This document shows positions 7,414 to 14,639 of a DNA stretch of 64,000 bases, piece after piece. This DNA is from Hymenobacter sp. 15J16-1T3B (GTDB lineage Bacteria > Bacteroidota > Bacteroidia > Cytophagales > Hymenobacteraceae). The stretch lies in NCBI RefSeq assembly GCF_020711235.1, contig NZ_JAJFAV010000023.1:1-64000 (forward strand), in the 5' to 3' direction. Each line of letters begins with the position of its first letter. Position 1 is the stretch's first letter. A program made the translations under genes and the position numbers. Under the pieces are notes generated by a model. That model had not been told where the DNA came from, did no database searches, and saw nothing but the letters and a program-made list of their open reading frames with translations.

Positions 7414-8109
7414 GTGAAAACGCTGCTGCCACTTGCGTTGCTGCTCGCTGCCCGCCTGACGCTGGCGGGCGGCGCGGCGTCGGCCCCCGTCGACACCAGC
7501 CGGGTGCGCCAGCCCCACCGCCGCGTGGTGTTTCAGTTCGACCAGCGCTACTCCCTGCTGCAGCGCGAACTGGTGGGCATCAATGGCCTGAAGCTCGGTG
7601 TGGAGTGGCGCGGCCGCCTGCGCACCGGCGTGGGGCTGTACTTCCTGAGCAGCGCCATCAATACGCGCGCCGACGCGCCCAGCTTCGTGCCGCCCGGCAG
7701 CACCGATAAAATCCGCTTCCGCTACGGCGTGCTCTACGGCGAATACGTGCTGGTGGGCACCCCGCGCTGGGAGCTGAGCACGCCCGTGCAGGCCGGGCTG
7801 GGCTACTACTACGTGCGCTACCAATACCCCAACGGCACCGTCTACCACGCCCCGCGCAACTTTATCTGGCTGATTGAGCCCACCATCGGCGGGCATATGC
7901 GGGTGTTTCGCTGGGTGGGCGTGGGTGCGGGCGTGGGCTACCGCCAAGCCTTGCTTACGCAGGACAAGCTCGAAGACGACATCAGCGGCGTCATCTTTTA
8001 CGGCCGCGTCAAGCTCTTCCTCGGCGACCTGTACAAAGTGGTGCGGGGCCGGGAGCGGCTGTTCTCGCAGCGCGGTCTGCACCGCCGCGACTACCAGCCG
8101 CAGCCCTAA
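7414..8109 (+). CDS. Secreted outer-membrane-type protein
   Basis: A 231-residue protein with a signal peptide (KTLLPLALLLAARLTLAGGA, cleavage near residue 22) and a body of alternating hydrophobic and polar residues rich in Tyr, Gly and Arg. That pattern suggests an eight-stranded outer-membrane barrel. It starts with GTG at 7414. It ends in a basic tail (RERLFSQRGLHRRDYQPQP). No named family is recognised. It is convergent with the small secreted protein at 8198, with a strong palindromic terminator between them. Confidence 0.75.
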   Translation: MKTLLPLALLLAARLTLAGGAASAPVDTSRVRQPHRRVVFQFDQRYSLLQRELVGINGLKLGVEWRGRLRTGVGLYFLSSAINTRADAPSFVPPGSTDKIRFRYGVLYGEYVLVGTPRWELSTPVQAGLGYYYVRYQYPNGTVYHAPRNFIWLIEPTIGGHMRVFRWVGVGAGVGYRQALLTQDKLEDDISGVIFYGRVKLFLGDLYKVVRGRERLFSQRGLHRRDYQPQP

Positions 8110-8136
8110 CCACGGCGCGGCCCCGCGCCGGATATA

Positions 8137-8178
8137 CCAACGCCCGCCGCAGCTCCCGGGAGCTGCGGCGGGCGTTGG
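8137..8178. terminator. 42-bp perfect palindrome, bidirectional terminator
   Basis: A gapless perfect palindrome of 42 bases (CCAACGCCCGCCGCAGCTCC and its reverse complement, 21 bases per arm) lies between convergent genes ending at 8109 and 8198. Its outer arm AACGCCCGCCGC recurs in the terminator at 29922-29957. A second small hairpin (8114-8129) lies just before it. Confidence 0.8.
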
Positions 8179-8197
8179 GTAATTGAGCGGGCCGGCG

Positions 8198-8605
8198 TTA
8201 CTTCGTCACGTTCACCCCGGTAGAGGTCCGCGGACGGCGCAGCAGGTAGTAGCGGTTGCCGCTGGAGCCCGTGCGGGTGATGCTGACGAGGCCACCGGTA
8301 GCCGTGCCTTGCACGACTTGCAGCACTTCCCAGCCCAACGAGCCCATGTAGTTTAGGGCGCTGATGGGCGTGGCAAACACCTGCAACTTGCCCACTTCCA
8401 GCTTCGACAGTTCCGGGCCGCCCATCTTCTCGGAGCCGTAGCCGAAGTCCGCGTACACGTCTTCGCCCACCACGCGCACCTCGCAGTACTCGTAGCGCAC
8501 CGCGTCGGGGGCGGGCGTGGCCAGGTTGCGGGTTTGGGCGTGGGCGGCGGTGGTACTCAGGCCCAGGGCCAGCAGCAGCGAGAAGGCGGAGACGAAGTGT
8601 TTCAT
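8198..8605 (-). CDS. Small secreted protein, unknown function
   Basis: A 135-residue protein with a clear signal peptide (KHFVSAFSLLLALGLSTTAAHAQ, cleaved after AHA). The mature part has a YCEVRVVGEDVYADFGYG stretch, a segment ALNYMGSLGWEVLQVV, and a basic YLLRRPR near the end. The MGSLGWEVLQV pattern resembles DUF4177-like small proteins, but I would not assign it. ATG 8605 is chosen because the signal peptide starts there. It is the downstream neighbour of the peptidase gene on the same strand, 166 bases away. Confidence 0.75.
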   Translation of the reverse strand: MKHFVSAFSLLLALGLSTTAAHAQTRNLATPAPDAVRYEYCEVRVVGEDVYADFGYGSEKMGGPELSKLEVGKLQVFATPISALNYMGSLGWEVLQVVQGTATGGLVSITRTGSSGNRYYLLRRPRTSTGVNVTK

Positions 8606-8771
8606 AACGGCTAGGAGAGGAGGCAGAACACGAAGAAAGCAAAAAGACCGACAGCCACGGTGCGCGCTGCCGGCCTTTCTACCGGAAAAAGTGCAAACAG
8701 GGTTGTGGGCTGTTAGTTGCGAATTGGTGGTTCGTTCTGCAAACCGACCACCCGCCGCTGCCAAGCCAGCA

Positions 8772-10952
8772 CTAATTCACGTGCGGCAGGAAGGAGTACT
8801 TGCGGCCGTAGTCGAGCATCTGCTGGGCGAAGTCCGAGGGGTATTCCAGCTTGACGTCCACGATTTTACCCTCCCGCTCCACCGGCACCAGGCGCGGCTG
8901 AATAAAGCCGGCGTAGGGCGCGATGTTGAGCTTCTGGTAGCGGGCCAGCACCTCCTTGTGCAGCGCCGGGTCCACCTTCACGCCGTAGTTCTCAATGAGG
9001 TTTTTGGCCCCGTTGTAGTCGCCCTCGCTGGTGATGCGCTGCGTCTCGCGCAAGAGCTGCCCGAACAGCCCGCGCAGCTTGGTGTAGTCGTTGATGCGGA
9101 AGTACACCTTGCCGTCCTTGGTCACTTTCTCGATGACCTTGTCCTTCTGGCCCTTTTCGTACACCCACTTGGCCACCATCTGGCGGTTGCGCATGTGGGC
9201 TTCTTCCACGGTTTCGCCCAGGGGCAGGCGCACCAGCTGGGTCATCAGGCCGTTGCGGATGTAGCTGTCGTATTCCGCCTTGCCCACTTCCAGGCTCGGC
9301 ACCACTTTCAGCTCCACCAGCTTGGGGTCCATCAGGTAGTACAGCGCCACGAGGTCGGCGCGGCCTTCCTCGATGGCCGAGGCGTAGTTCTTCAGCGTCT
9401 CCTTGGTGGTGCCCACGCCCGGGTTGATCTGCCCCGAGGCGTGCCCAATAACCTCGTGCATGTCGGTGTGCAGCTTGCCGGCCAGCGAGCCGTACTGCCG
9501 GGCGCGCTGCCGCTCGGCGTCGGTGAGGGCAAACTCGTCGAGCATGCCGCCGGCCGAAGCTTGGTCATACGCCTCCACGATGTTGCCCAGGTTCACCGAC
9601 TTCGAGCCGTGCTCCTTGCGAATCCAGGTGGCGTTGGGCAGGTTGATGCCGATGGGCGTGGCCGGGGCCGCGTCGCCCGACTCCACCACCGTGGTAATGA
9701 CCTTGGCGGTGATGCCCACCACGTTCTTCTTCTTGTGCTCGGGCTTGATGGGGGAGTGGTCCTCAAACCACTGCGCCTGGTCGCCGATGGCCTTGATGCG
9801 CTTGGTGGCCTCCAGGTCCTTGAACGACACCACCGCCTCGTAGGTAGCGCGGTAGCCCAGCGGGTCGCCGTACACTTCGATGAAGCCGTTGACCACGTCG
9901 GTGCGCGACTTGGTGTCGTGCACCCAGGCAATGTTGTACTCGTCCCACACCTTCAGGTCGCCGGTGGTGTAGTACTGCACCAGCTTCTGCAGGGCCTTTT
10001 TCTGCTCGGGATTTTCGGCCACGTCGGCGGCCTTGCCCAGCCAGTACACAATCTGCGTGATGGCCTCGCCGTACAAGCCGCCCACTTTCCAGGGCTGCTC
10101 CACCACGGCGCCGTTCTTGTCCTTCACCAGGCGCGAGTTCAGCCCGTAGGAAATGGGGCGCGGGTCCTTCTTGTCGATTTTGCGGGCGTAGTAGGCCTCC
10201 ACTTCCTTCTGGGTCAGGCCCTGGTAGAAGTTGGTGGCCGAGGTCTGCACCAGGTCCGCGTCTTTCTCCTGGTTCACGCGCTTGGCGTCCAGCGTGGGGT
10301 CGAAGATGATGGGCGTGAGGGTGGCCAGGAACTCGTCCACCGTCTCGCCATTAACCAGGGGCAGGGCTTTCGGGTCGGCGGCCTTCACCAGCTCGGCGAA
10401 ATACTCGCGCGAGCAGTCGGGCACAAACTTGCGGGTGCTGTAGTGGTGGTGCACGCCGTTGGAGAACCACACGCGCTTGGCGTACACGTTGAACTTCTGG
10501 GCCTGCTCCACCTGCTGGGTGTTGCTGGTGGCGGCCATGCGCTGCTGGTTCAGCGGCCAGAGGGCCTCCAGGGTGCGGCGCACGCGCAGGTTGTGGCGGT
10601 AGTTCTGGTCGTAGGTGATGTCGCGGCCGGCCAGGGCAGCTTCGTAGAGGTAATACAGCAGCTCCTTCTGCCGGGGCTCCAGCGTTTCGAAGCCGGGCAC
10701 TTGGTAGCGCAGCACGCGCAGGTCGGCAAACTGCTCGCTCACCGTCTGAAACGGCTGGTCCTTGGCGGTTTCGGGCGTAGCGGCGGGCGCGGCGGCAGTG
10801 CTGGCGTCGAGCTTGGCCTCCGGGGCGGCGCTGGCAACGGGCCCCGCAACGGCAATCGGGGTGGAAGGGGTAGTGGAGGCGGTGGCGCCGGCGCAGCCGG
10901 CCAGGCCCAGGCTCAGCAGCCAGGCGGCGGGCCGCAAACGGGTATGTTTCAT
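8772..10952 (-). CDS. Dipeptidyl peptidase III (M49) lipoprotein
   Basis: A 726-residue zinc metallopeptidase of family M49, which removes N-terminal dipeptides. The zinc site is HEVIGH (about 497-502; eukaryotic enzymes have HELLGH) and the second motif is EEGRADLVALYYLMD (from about 524), which supplies the third zinc ligand. The N-terminus is a lipoprotein signal with lipobox LAGC, followed by a 45-residue Ala/Pro/Thr-rich linker, so the enzyme is probably anchored in the cell envelope, unlike the cytosolic eukaryotic form. The start at 10952 opens on the signal peptide. It is transcribed in the same direction as MenE but 190 bases apart. Confidence 0.93.
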   Translation of the reverse strand: MKHTRLRPAAWLLSLGLAGCAGATASTTPSTPIAVAGPVASAAPEAKLDASTAAAPAATPETAKDQPFQTVSEQFADLRVLRYQVPGFETLEPRQKELLYYLYEAALAGRDITYDQNYRHNLRVRRTLEALWPLNQQRMAATSNTQQVEQAQKFNVYAKRVWFSNGVHHHYSTRKFVPDCSREYFAELVKAADPKALPLVNGETVDEFLATLTPIIFDPTLDAKRVNQEKDADLVQTSATNFYQGLTQKEVEAYYARKIDKKDPRPISYGLNSRLVKDKNGAVVEQPWKVGGLYGEAITQIVYWLGKAADVAENPEQKKALQKLVQYYTTGDLKVWDEYNIAWVHDTKSRTDVVNGFIEVYGDPLGYRATYEAVVSFKDLEATKRIKAIGDQAQWFEDHSPIKPEHKKKNVVGITAKVITTVVESGDAAPATPIGINLPNATWIRKEHGSKSVNLGNIVEAYDQASAGGMLDEFALTDAERQRARQYGSLAGKLHTDMHEVIGHASGQINPGVGTTKETLKNYASAIEEGRADLVALYYLMDPKLVELKVVPSLEVGKAEYDSYIRNGLMTQLVRLPLGETVEEAHMRNRQMVAKWVYEKGQKDKVIEKVTKDGKVYFRINDYTKLRGLFGQLLRETQRITSEGDYNGAKNLIENYGVKVDPALHKEVLARYQKLNIAPYAGFIQPRLVPVEREGKIVDVKLEYPSDFAQQMLDYGRKYSFLPHVN

Positions 10953-11142
10953 TCAGTAAAAGGCGGGGGTGGATTATCGGTTGCAAAGCAACGCATTCGC
11001 GTCCGATTCCCAATCGGCCCCGGCCGGAGTCGCTCGGCAGATGGCAGGGCCGGCGGAGAATTCAAGGCCAGTCTGCCGAATCTCCCCGGTGGCGTCAGGC
11101 GCGCCGACCTCAAAAACGTATTCAGCGCCAAGAACGGGGGCG

Positions 11143-12255
11143 CTATTCCAGCCCGGCCAAGGTAGCGCGGCGGTCCAGCTTGCCATTGGCCGTCTGGGCA
11201 AACTGCGGCGTGTAGTACACGGCGCGGGGCACTTCGTAGCGACCCAGCCGGTCGCGCAGCAGCGCCAGCACCGCTTGCCAGGCAGCGTCGGCCAGCGGTT
11301 CGCCTTCCACCACGGCCGTTACCTGCTCGCCCAGCCGCTCGTCGGGGCGGCCGGTGACCAGGGCGCGGCGGCCGAGGTGGCCCAGCTCGGCCAGGGCCAC
11401 TTCCAGTACCTGTTCCACCTTTTCGGCCGGCACCTTCACTCCGCCCGAGTTGATGACGAAATCGGCCCGGCCCAGCCACTCAAATCGGTGGTGGTCGTGC
11501 TTGTCGAAGCGCACCAAGTCGTTGGTTTGCACCAGTTCTTGGTTGGTCACGTCGCCGCGGATGGCCAGGCAGCCCCGCTCATCCTGCTCCACGTGCAGGC
11601 CAGGCAGCACGCGGTAGTAGGCGGAGGCCTCGGGGCCGTTGAGGCGGCGCAGGGCAATGTGGGAGCAAGTTTCCGTCATGCCGTAGGTGTGGTAGAGCGG
11701 CACCTGCAGCGGCGCGGCCAGCTGCAGCAGCCCCGCATCCACGGCCGCCCCGCCGATGAGAATAGCTTTCATGGCCTCCAGCCGCGGGGCGTGGCCGGCC
11801 GCCAGCACGGCCCGCAGCTGCAAGGGCACGAAGGAGCCGAAATCAAACCCCGCCTCGGCCGGGAGCAGGGCAAACGGGTCGCTCACCGGCTCGGTAATGG
11901 TGAGGTGCAGGCCGTACTCGAAGGCGCGTACCAGCATCATCATGCCGCCGATGTATTCGCAGTTTAGGCACACCAGCATGCGCTGGCCCATGCCCAGGCC
12001 TAAGTGGTTCATGGTGCGCTGGGCGCTGGCCACCAGCTGGCTGCGGCGTAGCGTGATGGGCTGGGCCGGGCCCGTCGAGCCCGACGTCGTCAGCACAAAC
12101 TCCTGCACGCCGTTGAGCCACTGCCGGCAGAAGTCGAGCACGCGGGCTTCGTAGCCGTTGAGGTCGTGGCCGGCGTGGCCGGGGTATTGTTGAAGGTCGG
12201 CGTAGGGGTAGCGGCGGCCGTTGAGCAGCAGCGCGTCGGGGGCAGTGGTGGGCAT
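11143..12255 (-). CDS. menE: o-succinylbenzoate-CoA ligase (MenE)
   Basis: A 370-residue short AMP-forming acyl-CoA ligase. It has the P-loop-like TTSGSTGPAQPITLRRSQL, the adenylate motif YHTYGMTET, the hinge segment DFVINSGGVKVPAEKVE and the C-terminal lysine region TANGKLDR. The short N-terminal domain is typical of Bacteroidota MenE. It activates o-succinylbenzoate with CoA and ATP in menaquinone synthesis; MenB (17973-18797) uses the product. ATG 12255 (MPTTAPDALLL) is preferred. It is about 6 kb away from the other menaquinone genes and not in an operon with them. MenC and MenA are not in the window. Confidence 0.88.
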   Translation of the reverse strand: MPTTAPDALLLNGRRYPYADLQQYPGHAGHDLNGYEARVLDFCRQWLNGVQEFVLTTSGSTGPAQPITLRRSQLVASAQRTMNHLGLGMGQRMLVCLNCEYIGGMMMLVRAFEYGLHLTITEPVSDPFALLPAEAGFDFGSFVPLQLRAVLAAGHAPRLEAMKAILIGGAAVDAGLLQLAAPLQVPLYHTYGMTETCSHIALRRLNGPEASAYYRVLPGLHVEQDERGCLAIRGDVTNQELVQTNDLVRFDKHDHHRFEWLGRADFVINSGGVKVPAEKVEQVLEVALAELGHLGRRALVTGRPDERLGEQVTAVVEGEPLADAAWQAVLALLRDRLGRYEVPRAVYYTPQFAQTANGKLDRRATLAGLE

Positions 12256-12459
12256 GGCGAAAGATGGCCGGAAAACAGGGCGTATGCTGATACCGGCCGC
12301 GGCAAAGAAAAGATGCGGCCGGCAATGCGTCCGGGCCAATTTCGTGGCCGACCAACAATGCAATGCCGACGGTATCCGCTTAAGTATGGGGTGAGTGAGT
12401 ACCTGCTTACTTGATTTTAACGTATCTTATAGCAGCTGTACTACTCCTTCCTTACTGCC

Positions 12460-12678
12460 ATGAACTCAACCGCCCGCCCCACAAGCCCCTCGGTTTCGAC
12501 CTCGCAGCCGGTACCCGTCACCGCTTCCACATCGGCCCAGGCGGCCCCTGCTCCGGCCCCGGCCGCCGCTGCAGCCAGCCGGCCACAGCCCACCGCCCAG
12601 CCCGCCAACGACGACCAAACCACGTGTGATTTTTACGCTTGGTGCGCCGGTTGCGAAGGCTACGGTTCCATTTTTTAG
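12460..12678 (+). CDS. 72-aa peptide, Pro/Ala-rich with Cys-rich tail
   Basis: A 72-residue open reading frame with two parts: about 50 residues of Ser/Thr/Ala/Pro-rich sequence without a signal peptide, and a tail TTCDFYAWCAGCEGYGSIF with three cysteines (C-x5-C-x2-C), three aromatic residues, and glycines. Third codon positions are mostly G or C through the first part, supporting the frame. The shape is like a ribosomally made, modified peptide precursor (leader plus short Cys/aromatic core), but no modification enzyme is nearby, so this is inference. Its stop codon overlaps that of the membrane protein at 12675-13130. It might also be a small metal-binding or structural protein. Confidence 0.6.
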   Translation: MNSTARPTSPSVSTSQPVPVTASTSAQAAPAPAPAAAAASRPQPTAQPANDDQTTCDFYAWCAGCEGYGSIF

Positions 12679-13130
12679 CGCAACCGCCGCCGCTCGGCCG
12701 AGAGCAACCACCGCTGGTAGCGGTGCTGAGTCGGCCAGCTGATGGCAGCCAAGCCGGCACTGAGCAGAGCGAAATACAAGAGGTGCATTGGGTCGCCGCT
12801 GGCTGCGTAGAGCAGCAGCGGCGGCAGCGCCAGCAGGTCGAGCAGGCTGTTGTGCAGCAGCTGCCGGCTGCGGTATACCCGGCGGTTTTCGCGGATGGGC
12901 CGGCGCAGTTCGGGCCGCAGGTAGCGCGACAGTGTATAAAGGCTGCTGCCCACCATCAGAATCAGCAGAAACGCCAGCAGCGCGTACGGCCCCAGTGCGG
13001 GTGCTTGGCCACCCGGCCCGGGAATGCGCCGCAAGTTTGGCTGCGCCCACAGCACCAGCCCGGCCATCATCAAGCTTTGCAGCAGGTATTGCGCTAAGTG
13101 CAAAAGTTGGGTGAGGCGAATGGGCTTCAT
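12675..13130 (-). CDS. Small membrane protein, unknown function
   Basis: A 151-residue protein with four hydrophobic segments in two pairs, separated by a long basic loop rich in arginine (RYLRPELRRPIRENRRVYRS). The C-terminus is also basic (RWLLSAERRRLR), consistent with positive-inside topology. The ATG at 13130 opens on a short amphipathic stretch. No family is recognised. It is tail-to-tail with the 72-residue peptide gene, the two stop codons overlapping in TTAG (12675-12678). Confidence 0.75.
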   Translation of the reverse strand: MKPIRLTQLLHLAQYLLQSLMMAGLVLWAQPNLRRIPGPGGQAPALGPYALLAFLLILMVGSSLYTLSRYLRPELRRPIRENRRVYRSRQLLHNSLLDLLALPPLLLYAASGDPMHLLYFALLSAGLAAISWPTQHRYQRWLLSAERRRLR

Positions 13131-13494
13131 GCTAGCAAGGACGGACCGGGCTGCAGGTTACGCAAAAGCCCACTGCCGATGCCTAAGTAAGTACTGCCGG
13201 GTGAGGAAGGCAACAACTGCAGAAACTTACCAAAGTTGCTGCTGATAAAGACAAGATTTGATAATGGGCTGGTAATAAAATACAATAAAGCGAATAAGCG
13301 AGGTAGAATGATTCAATAATGGGAATTGATGCTCAAAACGGGAATGAATGGATGATGGAATGAAGCGGTTATACTTTAATAATAATATGCAGCTATTAGG
13401 CAGACTTTCAGCCTGAAAGCTCAGAAAGGCTTTTGTTTATTGGATTTTTTCCGAGAGCTTTCGCTCAATTCACGCGTGCTTCACTAGTCTGCAT
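13131..13494. other. AT-rich intergenic region
   Basis: This 364-base gap is markedly richer in A and T than the surroundings, especially 13240-13430. It separates divergent genes (minus-strand 13130 and plus-strand 13495), so it should hold promoters for both. No clear TAnnTTTG element, RNA gene or open frame was identified. Confidence 0.7.
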
Positions 13495-14091
13495 ATGCGT
13501 CTGCTCTGCCTACTGTTTCCTGCCTTGCTGGCACTGCCAGCTGCCGCCCAACATTCCTCAAATACAAAAACCAAAGCCGCTGCAACCAAAGCTGCCGCTC
13601 CGGCCAGCCCGGTGGTGACGCCGCCCGCCCCGCTGCCGCCCTCCCCGCAAAAACTGGATGCGCACTACGGCTTCCGGGGCGTGCGCCTCGAAGCCGATAG
13701 CAGCAGCCTGCAAGGCCTGAGCTACGAACGACACGACAACGGCCTCACCTACTGCCACCGCGACACCGATAGCCTGAGCTGGAGCGGCGCGGCCGTGGAT
13801 GCCCCCAAGTACGCGTTCTACCGCGGCAAGCTGCTCTCCTTGTCCTTCGGGACCAAAGGCGCGGCCAACAGCCACGCCGTGTTGGCCCGGCTCCAGGCCC
13901 TGTACGGCCCCGGCGAGCAAAAAGGCAACGGCCAACTGCGCTACACCTGGCGCGGCGAAAAGGCCCTGCTGCGCTATGAAGAAAGCTCGACCAGCAACAA
14001 CGCCGTCATTACCCTGACCTCCCTGCCGTTAACTATCAAGCGGCAGCAGGACGTGAACGGGGTTATTGAGCAGACGGCTGCCAACCGCTAG
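13495..14091 (+). CDS. Secreted protein, unknown function
   Basis: A 198-residue protein with a signal peptide (RLLCLLFPALLALPAAAQ). A Lys/Ala/Thr/Pro-rich linker (about 20-52) is followed by a compact domain starting DAHYGFRGVRLEADSSSLQG. The pattern of a YGFRGVRL strand, a DTDSLSW stretch and an ARLQALYGPGEQ helix recurs in hypothetical secreted proteins of this lineage, but I cannot name a family. The gene follows an AT-rich promoter region and is closed by a strong hairpin at 14115-14155. Confidence 0.78.
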   Translation: MRLLCLLFPALLALPAAAQHSSNTKTKAAATKAAAPASPVVTPPAPLPPSPQKLDAHYGFRGVRLEADSSSLQGLSYERHDNGLTYCHRDTDSLSWSGAAVDAPKYAFYRGKLLSLSFGTKGAANSHAVLARLQALYGPGEQKGNGQLRYTWRGEKALLRYEESSTSNNAVITLTSLPLTIKRQQDVNGVIEQTAANR

Positions 14092-14114
14092 CCGCTGCGC
14101 CACCGCATCTTTCT

Positions 14115-14155
14115 CGCGCCGCCGCGCCACTGCTAGCTAGTGGCGCGGCGGCGCG
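14115..14155 (+). terminator. Hairpin terminator after 13495-14091
   Basis: Perfect 17-base arms (14115-14131 and 14139-14155) with a 7-base loop GCTAGCT, 24 bases after the stop codon. It is followed by GTTTGCGTTTG rather than a long T run. Confidence 0.75.
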
Positions 14156-14581
14156 GTTTGCGTTTGGGCAGGTCCATGCGCCCCTCGCTACCCCAAAGCG
14201 AATTGCGAGGTGACGATTGGCTGTCCAAAAGAGGGTAGGCCCGTGTGGTCGGCGGCGCCGAGGTAGCGCGAGGCGGACGACGGAACGGCCAGGATGGGCC
14301 GGCGCCGCTACCGGCGCTGGCCACGGACCACCCGGGACAGTCTCGCGCATAGCTAGCAGCAATTGCTCCGAGTTGGCCGCTTCTTCTGGGGCGGGGGGCC
14401 CGGTTGTTCTGGTGAAAGGGCAGTGGCTAGTGGAAGGAGGCCGCGCGTGCGGGCGGATGGTTTGCAAGTAACCCGGTCAGGGACGCACAGTTCATGCCGG
14501 TAGCGCCGCGCAGCCGGGTTTGAGTCGCCTAGCAGTGCGCCGGGCGGACGAACCAGGTCCCTTCGGCATCCATGGGCATGA
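14156..14581. other. Gene-poor GC-rich stretch
   Basis: About 425 bases between two terminators. Several open frames exist (for example minus 14063-14467), but they are arginine- and alanine-rich, lack family features and look like chance frames in GC-rich DNA. I saw no RNA gene signature. It may be decayed sequence. Confidence 0.5.
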
Positions 14582-14628
14582 CTACGAAAAAGCCCGCCCC
14601 ACACGGCGTTGGGGCGGGCTTTTCGTAG
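14582..14628 (-). terminator. Terminator of the amidase gene
   Basis: Arms CTACGAAAAAGCCCGCCCCA (14582-14601) and its complement (14610-14628) differ by one bulged A. It lies 12 bases after the stop of the minus-strand amidase gene, with a T-rich arm on that strand. Confidence 0.75.
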
Positions 14629-14639
14629 CTTGGCTGGAG

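Noticed and set aside
8517-11165. Very long plus-strand open frame (882 codons) opposite the peptidase gene
   Set aside because: The minus strand encodes a complete M49 peptidase with zinc motifs and signal peptide. The plus frame is His/Val/Gly/Leu-rich antisense sequence typical of GC-rich shadows.
12411-12629. Alternative plus frame starting MILTYLIAAVLLL
   Set aside because: It overlaps the 72-residue peptide in another frame and turns into low-complexity sequence after a short hydrophobic start; the peptide frame fits third-position GC better.
14063-14467. Minus-strand frame of 134 codons in the gene-poor stretch
   Set aside because: It overlaps a secreted protein's 3' end and a terminator, and its Arg/Ala/Pro-rich sequence lacks any recognisable pattern.
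14461-14560. Possible tRNA-like sequence around GGGTTTGAGTCGCC
   Set aside because: No acceptor stem or anticodon arm could be folded and the T-loop does not match the GTTCGAATC-type pattern.
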